Shown: positions 1-4,743 of the stretch, piece by piece
Layout: each line of letters begins with the position of its first letter
Numbering within the stretch: the first letter of the stretch is position 1
IMG/VR virus record: IMGVR_UViG_3300030101_001363
Location: 1-38,856 of that record
Length of the DNA stretch: 38,856 nt
Source: a virus
Reading direction: 5' to 3' (one strand)
Program-made: the position numbers and the translations under genes
Notes under the pieces: generated by a model
The model's input: the letters and a program-made list of their open reading frames with translations, nothing else
The model's database searches: none
What the model was told of the DNA's origin: nothing

Positions 1-120
1 TCACTAGTATTGATAATCAATTAGTTAGATATCAATTCTCGTCACTATTCTCATCATCTTAATGACGACTTTAGTCATAAATCCTTGTTTATACAATTTA
101 ATATTACGATATTGCGTTAT

Positions 121-194
121 GCTTCTATAGCTCAACTGGATAGAGCAACTGCCTTCTAAGCAGTAGGTTTCAGGTTCGAGTCCTGATGGAAGTA
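121..194 (+). tRNA. tRNA-Arg (anticodon UCU)
   Basis: The sequence folds as a full cloverleaf. The 7-bp acceptor pairs GCTTCTA (121-127) with TGGAAGT (187-193), with wobble at the first and sixth pairs. The anticodon stem ACTGC/GCAGT (148-152/160-164) carries loop CTTCTAA with anticodon TCT at 155-157, and the T arm contains TTCGAGT. The discriminator is A194 and no CCA is encoded, which is common for Bacteroidota tRNAs. It reads AGA/AGG codons, which are frequent in the genes here. It ends only 2 nt before the next start codon, so it is probably cut out of a longer transcript. Confidence 0.95.
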
Positions 195-196
195 CT

Positions 197-433
197 ATGA
201 TTAGATCAACTATACTATTATTATTATTCGCAGCATCTTGCTACGCACAGCATCCATACATTAACCTTACGGCTAGGCAACTAGTCAAGCAAGCACATAA
301 GGACGGATATGAGATTGTGTCGCGATACTGTGACGATGTTGTTACGTTTACTTTATGGTCTGAGACTGACACTATTACTGTTCAGTATGAGATGTATAGA
401 AGAAAACCAGTCTTTGTTCGTTATGAGGAATAA
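197..433 (+). CDS. small secreted protein of unknown function
   Basis: This encodes 78 aa. Residues 2-18 form a hydrophobic signal-peptide-like segment (RSTILLLLFAASCYAQ) with a possible cleavage after CYA, so export to the periplasm or outer membrane is likely. The remaining ~60 residues are a small soluble domain with no motif I recognise. The gene starts just behind the tRNA and its end overlaps the start of the M23 peptidase gene by 11 nt, which suggests translational coupling and perhaps a role in lysis. Many flavobacterial phages carry short exported proteins of this kind, but I cannot assign a family. A lipoprotein reading (AASC) is weaker because the lipobox lacks Leu at -3. Confidence 0.65.
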   Translation: MIRSTILLLLFAASCYAQHPYINLTARQLVKQAHKDGYEIVSRYCDDVVTFTLWSETDTITVQYEMYRRKPVFVRYEE

Positions 434-1091
434 GATATTTAATATAGCAGTGTCCACATTACTTGTTGGACTAATGTTTATAAATGTGTACATGTCAATG
501 CCAAATAAGTATACATTTGATAAGGATTATTTTTATGTGGAGGAGGGTAGCCCTGATTCAGTTACTACTGTTGAGGAGCTCCCTCCTTTTTTAGATACGC
601 TCTACAGCGACTACTGCCCCTACATACATTACACTCACGACAGCACTATAGACTCTATAGTGATACACTACGACTCTGCGGTTGCTCCTATAGTCTCTAG
701 AGTATCTAGCGGTTATGGATGGAGATGGGGACGTATGCACTATGGTCTAGACTACTCGGGCTGCAATAGGGACACGTCAGTGTCTTCATTCGATGGAGTG
801 GTTAGGTATTCAAGTCTAGGGTATAATGGAGGATACGGCAACCTGGTTGTCGTTAGACATTATAACGGACTTGAGACATACTATGCTCACCACTGGAGTC
901 TATTGGTTGAGGAAGGTGATACCTTACTTGCAGGTGATCCTGTAGGGATAGTAGGCTCGACGGGTAGGTCAACAGGTCCACACCTACACTATGAGACTCG
1001 GTTCTTGGGTGTACCCATTGATCCTGAGATAGTGCTGAGTGGTAGAGATAGTATTGAAATAAAACGTAAAGGATTTAGTTATGGGATATAG
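423..1091 (+). CDS. M23-family peptidoglycan endopeptidase, membrane-anchored
   Basis: The protein is 222 aa when started at ATG 423; a longer open frame from 309 would overlap the upstream gene by over 120 nt and lacks a sensible N-terminus. Residues 4-24 form a transmembrane or signal-anchor helix. The C-terminal half is a lysostaphin-type zinc peptidase domain: HYGLD gives H106 and D110, H156 lies in YYAHH, and HLH gives H187 and H189, matching the HxxxD...HxH zinc-binding pattern of family M23. The enzyme should cut peptide crossbridges in the host wall. The signal anchor and the small exported neighbour suggest a lysis role; a role in virion entry is less likely because the gene lies away from the virion operon. 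Confidence 0.9.
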   Translation: MRNKIFNIAVSTLLVGLMFINVYMSMPNKYTFDKDYFYVEEGSPDSVTTVEELPPFLDTLYSDYCPYIHYTHDSTIDSIVIHYDSAVAPIVSRVSSGYGWRWGRMHYGLDYSGCNRDTSVSSFDGVVRYSSLGYNGGYGNLVVVRHYNGLETYYAHHWSLLVEEGDTLLAGDPVGIVGSTGRSTGPHLHYETRFLGVPIDPEIVLSGRDSIEIKRKGFSYGI

Positions 1092-1254
1092 AATAGTTAA
1101 AAAGATAGAAGATAATACTGTGTACTTACTTGACCCTTGGGGGGAAGTTTTGTATCTTGAAAGCCACGAGGACGTGGATAGTCTAGTAGGCATCCTTAAT
1201 AAGAACTCGGATGAAAATACAAGCTATACATATGAGCGATCAAAATTTACTTGA
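1081..1254 (+). CDS. small hypothetical protein (57 aa)
   Basis: This short frame opens at ATG 1081, inside the last codons of the M23 gene (11-nt overlap), and stops at TGA 1252-1254. It encodes 57 aa beginning MGYRIVKKIEDNTVYLLDPW, rich in charged and aliphatic residues like a small soluble beta domain. It fills the gap between the peptidase and the next gene in the same overlapping style as its neighbours, the main reason to believe it. Its end overlaps the next gene by 44 nt, more than usual here, which lowers confidence. I do not recognise a family. Confidence 0.5.
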   Translation: MGYRIVKKIEDNTVYLLDPWGEVLYLESHEDVDSLVGILNKNSDENTSYTYERSKFT

Positions 1255-1453
1255 TATAGGATTCGTAGAGAAGATTAATATTGACGGAGACAAGTACTAT
1301 GAGTACTTCGTATCTGGAATGAATCTCTTCGGGTGGTATGATATCGATGGGCATATTAATGTGTCTGTCGACGATACGTATTTGACATACACTGACATTG
1401 ATGATGTGTATGACTTAATTAAAATATTTCAGAAAGGTGGAAATACAACATAG
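1211..1453 (+). CDS. hypothetical protein (80 aa)
   Basis: An 80-aa acidic protein opening with MKIQAIHMSDQNLL. The middle (DKYYEYFVSGMNLFGWYDID) reads like a small beta-sheet domain, and the C-terminus is helical (DDVYDLIKIFQKG). There is no signal peptide or membrane segment. A second ATG at residue 8 would shorten its long overlap with the upstream 57-aa frame, so the start is uncertain. The end overlaps the next frame by 17 nt. Family not recognised; it is probably one of the small accessory genes that travel with the lysis cluster. Confidence 0.6.
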   Translation: MKIQAIHMSDQNLLDIGFVEKINIDGDKYYEYFVSGMNLFGWYDIDGHINVSVDDTYLTYTDIDDVYDLIKIFQKGGNTT

Positions 1454-1982
1454 AAAACCAGGCATGCATTCTAATTGGTTCTCCAAGCACTGCTGTAGTG
1501 CAGAGGGCATAAAGATTAAGTTAGATGTTAAGCACTCGCCTGAGGCCATTAATGGTAAGGTTTACTATAATGCATGCGGTAGAGTAACTACAATTGAAAG
1601 CTATAAGGAATTCGTATTGAAGTTTAAGATAGAGCCATCCACTAAACACGGTTCAGTGACTAGGGTGTATATGTCGGATAACGCTATATCAGGAGATCAC
1701 GTAGACCTCTTTCTAATGCGGCCTTATATTTTGACCGGGGGTCATATGAGATTAGGGCAGTCTCGGGTTTTTAGGAAACCTAATGAAGTGCAGGTTCAAG
1801 TCAAGGATGGCATCTGTAAGGTGTATAGCGATGACACGTTAGTGTCTGAGTTCCTTGTGGAGGAGAAGGAGCGGTATATTATGTTCCAGGTGGAAGCGAC
1901 TGATAAGGTAACGCACCTACATCCTATAGAGGCATCTTCGTATGTGTACGACGTGGAGGTGAAAAATACATCAGACGTATAG
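1437..1982 (+). CDS. hypothetical protein, possible polysaccharide-lyase-like beta-sandwich
   Basis: The 181-aa frame begins with GTG at 1437, just after a purine-rich GAAAGG stretch; an ATG at 1464 (residue 10) is an alternative start. There is no signal peptide or transmembrane segment. The sequence alternates short hydrophobic strands with charged turns (FVLKFKIEPS, VTRVYMSDN, YIMFQVEATD), which suggests a jelly-roll or concanavalin-like fold similar to small polysaccharide lyase or carbohydrate-binding domains; this is inference from pattern only. It is the last gene before the 651-bp gene-free region, and no terminator-like hairpin with a T run follows it. Confidence 0.6.
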   Translation: MEIQHRKPGMHSNWFSKHCCSAEGIKIKLDVKHSPEAINGKVYYNACGRVTTIESYKEFVLKFKIEPSTKHGSVTRVYMSDNAISGDHVDLFLMRPYILTGGHMRLGQSRVFRKPNEVQVQVKDGICKVYSDDTLVSEFLVEEKERYIMFQVEATDKVTHLHPIEASSYVYDVEVKNTSDV

Positions 1983-2028
1983 AAGTTTCGGGTAATACAC
2001 AATATATGCGCGTGACGCGCGCAAAAAA

Positions 2029-2046
2029 TGTCTACTATAATAGACA
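2029..2046. repeat. 18-bp palindromic repeat, copy 1
   Basis: The sequence is TGTCTACTATAATAGACA, a near-perfect palindrome with 8 of 9 pairs complementary. It is the most diverged copy of the family TGTCCAGWATAKTGGACA. Confidence 0.75.
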
Positions 2047-2056
2047 CCCCGCCTAC

Positions 2057-2123
2057 TTAACATAACATTTATTATAGGAACTTTTGCCGTTTTTCTGTTT
2101 AACATAATATAAGTTATAGGTTC
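2057..2123. repeat. pair of 25-bp imperfect direct repeats, 42-bp period
   Basis: The units at 2057-2081 and 2099-2123 share TTAACATAA at the left and TTATAGG at the right, 19 of 25 positions identical. The 42-bp period is four helical turns, so both copies face the same side of the DNA. Confidence 0.6.
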
Positions 2124-2137
2124 ACATAATACGTGAT

Positions 2138-2155
2138 CGTCCAGTATAGTGGACA
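2138..2155. repeat. 18-bp palindromic repeat, copy 2
   Basis: The sequence is CGTCCAGTATAGTGGACA, with GTCCA/TGGAC half-sites. It directly abuts copy 3 with no spacer, giving a centre-to-centre distance of 18 bp. Confidence 0.85.
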
Positions 2156-2173
2156 TGCCCAGTATATTGGACA
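2156..2173. repeat. 18-bp palindromic repeat, copy 3
   Basis: The sequence is TGCCCAGTATATTGGACA. The left half carries one change (TGCCCA for TGTCCA); the right half TTGGACA is exact. It is joined head-to-tail to copy 2. Confidence 0.85.
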
Positions 2174-2188
2174 CCCCCATAAAAATAC

Positions 2189-2206
2189 TGTCCAGAATAT
2201 TGGACA
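2189..2206. repeat. 18-bp palindromic repeat, copy 4
   Basis: The sequence is TGTCCAGAATATTGGACA, the best match to the family consensus with both half-sites exact. Its centre lies 33 bp (about three helical turns) from that of copy 3. Confidence 0.85.
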
Positions 2207-2216
2207 CCCACCCCCC

Positions 2217-2250
2217 CCTGTCACATTGACAGGTGGATCCTGTCACATTG
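2217..2250. repeat. pair of CCTGTCACATTG repeats, 22-bp period
   Basis: The 12-mer CCTGTCACATTG occurs at 2217-2228 and 2239-2250. The 22-bp period is two helical turns. The first copy extends into a 17-bp palindrome, CCTGTCACATTGACAGG (7-bp arms), so it could bind a dimer on its own. Confidence 0.75.
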
Positions 2251-2297
2251 TCATGGAAAATATTTGGAAATGTCGCTTGTATGACAGCACAGCCATA

Positions 2298-2315
2298 AAG
2301 CGCATATAAGCGCAT
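2298..2315. repeat. tandem AAGCGCAT repeat, 10-bp period
   Basis: AAGCGCAT occurs at 2298-2305 and 2308-2315, one helical turn apart, between copies 4 and 5 of the palindrome family. Short, so chance cannot be excluded. Confidence 0.4.
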
Positions 2316-2374
2316 TACCCTATCAAATGAAGTAACCATATACGAGCCCTTGAGTTTTGCCCTTAGACAAGATC

Positions 2375-2392
2375 TGTCCAGAATAGTAGACA
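2375..2392. repeat. 18-bp palindromic repeat, copy 5
   Basis: The sequence is TGTCCAGAATAGTAGACA; it shares TGTCCAGAATA with copy 4 and has TAGACA as the right half, like copy 1. A lone right half-site (TGTGGACA) follows at 2409-2416. Confidence 0.8.
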
Positions 2393-2408
2393 AATCGTGT
2401 TGATACAT

Positions 2409-2417
2409 TGTGGACAA
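2409..2417 (-). promoter_or_regulatory. DnaA-box-like site
   Basis: On the - strand this reads TTGTCCACA, one mismatch from the DnaA box TTATCCACA. It overlaps a lone half-site of the 18-bp family. Two proteins resembling DnaA domain IV are encoded in this window, which makes the site more credible than the sequence alone would. Confidence 0.4.
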
Positions 2418-2460
2418 GTGTATTGCCCCTATACGCGCGCGCATGGGTATACTATACCAC

Positions 2461-2633
2461 GGGAAAAGCCTTGCCTATTGAAAAAAAACTTTAGCGCATA
2501 ACTTATTGAATATCAATACCTTACACAGGGTAAATAAAAAAACTTTAAAAAAAAGTTTAATAAATGCATAATAAATAAGAATAATTACTAGTTTTACAAC
2601 CGACAACAATTATTAAACAATTAAATTTTTATC
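2461..2633. other. AT-rich tract, candidate DNA-unwinding element and leader
   Basis: This stretch is strongly AT-rich with several A/T runs and an AAACTTT...AAAGTTT inverted repeat near 2539-2561. It sits between the repeat field and the next start codon. It could be the melting region of an origin, the promoter and leader of the following gene, or both. I could not find a clear TTTG...TAnnTTTG promoter in it. Confidence 0.45.
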
Positions 2634-2993
2634 ATGTCTAAAAAAACAGTATTAACTCAAAAGGAAATGCGTGAAAACATCAAAGCGCAATTTGGAACAT
2701 TTAACGCTAACCGCGCCGACCTTAAACAAACGTGGTTAAAAGAGACGAAAAGCCTTAGCGGTTTAATTCGGTTCTGTAAGAAAGGCAAAGGCGCGTCATA
2801 CGTCATTAATGAGTGTGCACGCGTTAGCGCTCTTCATGGTGTGAAGGTGTCGCCTTCTGAATTGACTATCAAGAACTTAGTTACCCACTTAAAGGATGGC
2901 GAACGTTACCACAAAGATGGCACAGAGCGTAAGTACTTCAGTACTAACATCATAGCCTTGACTATTGGTAGAATAGCGCGCGCTAAAAAGTAG
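2634..2993 (+). CDS. small basic protein beside the repeat field
   Basis: A 119-aa lysine- and arginine-rich protein starting MSKKTVLTQKEMRENIKAQF. It appears all-helical with a basic middle (IRFCKKGKGASYVINEC) and a basic tail (IGRIARAKK), compatible with nucleic-acid binding. There is no signal peptide or membrane segment. It is the only gene between the repeat field and the structured-RNA region. Its stop codon UAG lies inside a strong GC-rich hairpin (2976-3000). A repeat-binding initiator or regulator is an attractive guess from position and charge, but I recognise no family. Confidence 0.75.
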   Translation: MSKKTVLTQKEMRENIKAQFGTFNANRADLKQTWLKETKSLSGLIRFCKKGKGASYVINECARVSALHGVKVSPSELTIKNLVTHLKDGERYHKDGTERKYFSTNIIALTIGRIARAKK

Positions 2994-3000
2994 CGCACGC
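2976..3000 (+). other. GC-rich hairpin across the stop codon
   Basis: GCGCGCGCTA pairs with TAGCGCACGC around an AAAAG loop, giving a stem of nine pairs with one C/A mismatch. The UAG stop (2991-2993) is in the 3' arm. No T run follows, so it is not a standard terminator; it ends 2-3 nt before the first tRNA-like element and could protect an mRNA 3' end made by cleavage there. Confidence 0.6.
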
Positions 3001-3002
3001 CA

Positions 3003-3047
3003 AACCACGTTTGGAATTTACTAGGGTTCGAGTCCCTAGCGTGGTTC
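3003..3047 (+). ncRNA. tRNA-like minihelix 1 (acceptor plus T arm only)
   Basis: The 5' strand AACCACGT (3003-3010) pairs with GCGTGGTT (3039-3046). An 11-nt linker (TTGGAATTTAC) replaces the D and anticodon arms. A perfect T arm follows: stem TAGGG/CCCTA with loop TTCGAGT (3027-3033), stacked directly on the acceptor as in a tRNA. C3047 would be the unpaired discriminator; no CCA is encoded. An acceptor/T-arm minihelix is the minimal recognition unit of RNase P and RNase Z in known systems, so a processing signal is the simplest role. It cannot decode. Confidence 0.75.
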
Positions 3048-3056
3048 TAAATTTTG

Positions 3057-3510
3057 AAACCGCCAAAATCTGGATTTTGAAATTTTGTTCTTTACATCTT
3101 GGAAATTGACCGCTCGGGTTATAAGTAGACTAACCGCTTTAAGGCAATGTTTATTGAGGGGAATAACGTACTAATTACGCCTCCAATTTTGCCCATCGGG
3201 ACGCCAAACGAGCTACAACTTGAAAGACTAAACGCTACCAATTAGCGCCTTTCGAAGGAAGTTACAACGGCACCTATAACAAGGTCAAACGCCCCTCAAA
3301 TAGGCGTGGTATATTGAGTCAATACATTGTATTGGAGAACGTATGGCCATCATTGGAAATATGTAAAACCCTGTGTAGCGGGAGGCGTCTATCATTTAGA
3401 CAAGGGGAAATAATACGCGGAACGCGCTTGATAACTACCCTACATTCAGAACACTGAACAAATAGTTACACCAATGGCAATTATGCCATAGTCAATACCT
3501 TTTACGGATA
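3057..3510 (+). ncRNA. candidate large structured noncoding RNA
   Basis: No gene is visible in this stretch. It contains a run of short perfect hairpins: 3117-3135 (GGTTA/TAACC), 3167-3179 (CGTA/TACG), 3192-3200 (CCC/GGG), 3233-3247 (CGCTA/TAGCG), 3248-3258 (CCTT/AAGG), 3320-3334 (CAATAC/GTATTG), 3387-3401 (GTCTA/TAGAC), 3416-3426 (CGCG/CGCG), 3445-3458 (TTCAG/CTGAA) and 3474-3489 (ATGGCA/TGCCAT). Two 8-bp long-range complements also exist (3154-3161 with 3292-3299; 3177-3184 with 3381-3388). Position next to tRNA-like elements in a phage recalls the GOLLD and ROOL large RNA classes, but I cannot match either. Strand is assumed from the flanking genes. Confidence 0.55.
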
Positions 3511-3570
3511 ACTATGTTTGGAACGCGCACATACCAGCGCGCGCAGGGGTTCGATTCCCCTGCATAGTTC
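3510..3570 (+). ncRNA. tRNA-like minihelix 2 (D-armless tRNA-like element)
   Basis: AACTATGT (3510-3517) pairs with GCATAGTT (3562-3569). After TTGGAA comes a middle hairpin CGCGC/GCGCG (3524-3528/3537-3541) with an 8-nt loop ACATACCA, then a T arm AGGGG/CCCCT with loop TTCGATT. It looks like a tRNA without a D arm, but the loop has the wrong size and no U33, so decoding is unlikely. The acceptor differs from minihelix 1 at two pairs, C-G becoming T-A in both cases, and both elements share TTGGAA after the acceptor. The matched architecture and compensatory changes argue for selected RNA structure. Confidence 0.75.
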
Positions 3571-3610
3571 AGCGCAATCCTGCGCATATAACCGCATAAA
3601 TTTTAATCCT

Positions 3611-3778
3611 ATGCAATTATCTATAAAGCACATAGTGCAATTCTTCGAAGCTCAAGATATTGAGCGTCAACAATTCATCCAAGATGAAATTGAAATCGCA
3701 ATCCTGCAACAGCAGGCATTACTTAACCACGAAATCCAATCCGATGAAACAGATAGCACGTTTCTTCAATTCGCTTAA
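3611..3778 (+). CDS. small hypothetical protein (55 aa)
   Basis: The frame is open from 3518, but that part is the tRNA-like element; the ATG at 3611 gives a natural 55-aa protein starting MQLSIKHIVQFFEAQDIERQ. It is acidic, glutamine-rich and predicted helical throughout. It overlaps the next gene by 35 nt in a different frame. No family recognised. Confidence 0.55.
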   Translation: MQLSIKHIVQFFEAQDIERQQFIQDEIEIAILQQQALLNHEIQSDETDSTFLQFA

Positions 3779-3941
3779 TTACGTCTGTATTGTTGCCGCC
3801 TGTCTTATGGTGTTAGGCAATATTGACTTTTGCGAAAACTCAGAGCAGTTGTTTGATCTTACATTCAACGCGCTCTTAATTCTAATGGCAGGACAGTACT
3901 TCCGTATTGTCAATTACTTAATCTTAAAAGGTGAGCAATGA
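3744..3941 (+). CDS. small two-helix membrane protein (65 aa)
   Basis: Started at ATG 3744 the product is 65 aa. Two hydrophobic segments are visible: residues ~12-27 (NYVCIVAACLMVLGNI) and ~39-61 (FNALLILMAGQYFRIVNYLI), separated by an acidic turn. The frame extends upstream to 3660, but that N-terminus is hydrophilic and would overlap the previous gene by almost 120 nt. An inner-membrane protein is likely; holins can look like this, but the gene lies far from the peptidase and amidase genes, so I do not call it a holin. Its end overlaps the next start by 4 nt. Confidence 0.65.
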   Translation: MKQIARFFNSLNYVCIVAACLMVLGNIDFCENSEQLFDLTFNALLILMAGQYFRIVNYLILKGEQ

Positions 3942-4231
3942 GAAAAATCACAGAACAATCGGTAAACGCATTCTTGAATAGAACCGAATTCAAGAAAGGT
4001 AATATGCAGGTAGAAAACTCAGATGATGGATGGACGTATCTGCGACTGTTTAATAATTGTATTGCTATTCTAAACGCTAAGGGTAATCTAAGTATAACAG
4101 ATGATGGATGGCAAACGAATACCACAAAGGAACGACTCAATGGACTGCCAGGCGTAAGCATTGTGCAGAAAAATTGGAAGTGGTTTCTCAATGGAAAGGA
4201 ATGGAATGGATGCTTAACTCAGATATCATGA
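3938..4231 (+). CDS. conserved phage hypothetical protein (97 aa)
   Basis: The protein begins MRKITEQSVNAFLNRTEFKK and contains NTTKERLNGLPGV and a C-terminal WFLNGKEWNG. This pattern (KERLN-LPGV, LNG-WDG) is familiar to me from small uncharacterised proteins of many tailed phages, so it is a real and widespread gene of unknown function. It looks like a compact beta-rich domain without membrane segments. The start overlaps the upstream stop (ATGA) and the end overlaps the next gene the same way. Confidence 0.8.
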   Translation: MRKITEQSVNAFLNRTEFKKGNMQVENSDDGWTYLRLFNNCIAILNAKGNLSITDDGWQTNTTKERLNGLPGVSIVQKNWKWFLNGKEWNGCLTQIS

Positions 4232-4728
4232 AGAATACAATCAAATACAAAATCATTCAACAAGCGGTATCGCACGGCAAACTATTCTCACGGCAGCAGT
4301 TCCATAATTTCGTATGGATTGCGAGAGAAGAACCTAACCGCAGTGGTAACACATACGGTAATGCCTTGCAGGAATATATCCGCGAGGGCTTAATAGAAAA
4401 GGTGGCGAGGAGTAAGTATATGGCTGGCGACTTAGCGCAGACATATCTCGACGACCCGAAGACTCACAGGGCGATCATAAGAGAGCGCAGGCAGGAGAAG
4501 AAAACAGACAACCTAGCTCAGTCCTTAGTGGGTGCTATGATTCAACGGGTTGTTTGGCTCAATCCACATGATACACCATACGATTGGAGTGGACGACCTG
4601 TGGTGCTCGTATTGAGTAACGGAATGTGCATTATGCCCCAGCGAGACGATGAGGGTAACGATGCAGGCGCACTGAGAGTGTGCGATTGGAATACGATTGA
4701 TGAAATCGGAATTATTGGTAAGAACTAG
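4228..4728 (+). CDS. hypothetical protein with winged-helix-like N-terminus
   Basis: ATG 4228 overlaps the preceding stop (ATGA), giving 166 aa; the longer frame from 4108 would duplicate most of the previous gene. Residues ~4-75 resemble a winged helix: helices KYKIIQQAVSHGKLF and RQQFHNFVWIAREE, then LQEYIREGLIEKVARSKYMA as recognition helix and wing. Residues ~95-160 form a separate domain (VVWLNPHDTPYDWSGRPVVL, then LSNGMCIMPQRDDEGNDAGA) seen in other phage proteins of unknown function. A DNA-binding or regulatory role is possible for the N-terminal part, by pattern only. Confidence 0.7.
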   Translation: MKNTIKYKIIQQAVSHGKLFSRQQFHNFVWIAREEPNRSGNTYGNALQEYIREGLIEKVARSKYMAGDLAQTYLDDPKTHRAIIRERRQEKKTDNLAQSLVGAMIQRVVWLNPHDTPYDWSGRPVVLVLSNGMCIMPQRDDEGNDAGALRVCDWNTIDEIGIIGKN

Positions 4729-4743
4729 AAGTTCAATTTGTTA

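Larger units (their letters stand above)
1983..2633. other. gene-free repeat field, candidate replication origin/control region
   Basis: These 651 bp carry no convincing gene. A - strand open frame crosses much of the region, but its repeated peptide is simply the read-through of the DNA repeats. The stretch contains five 18-bp palindromes of one family, a 22-bp-phased pair, a 42-bp-phased pair, a 10-bp-phased pair, a DnaA-box-like site and, at 2461-2633, a very AT-rich tract with A runs. Iterons next to an AT-rich tract and upstream of a small basic protein gene is the usual architecture of a phage or plasmid origin; a dense operator region is the main alternative. Confidence 0.6.

Noticed and set aside
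309-422. Upstream extension of the M23 peptidase
   Set aside because: The added residues overlap another gene and are not signal-like; ATG 423 directly precedes a normal membrane anchor.
1971-2444. 157-aa open frame on the - strand across the repeat field
   Set aside because: Its translation repeats SNILD/SNILG/STILD because the DNA palindromes repeat; composition is unlike a folded protein, and it runs against the direction of the surrounding genes.
3057-3510. Group I intron or RNase P RNA
   Set aside because: I found no convincing P7/guide core, exon junction or endonuclease for an intron, and none of the conserved RNase P RNA blocks.
2990-3570. tmRNA gene
   Set aside because: Each tRNA-like element contains both strands of its own acceptor within about 60 nt; there is no tag frame and no split tRNA domain enclosing the region.
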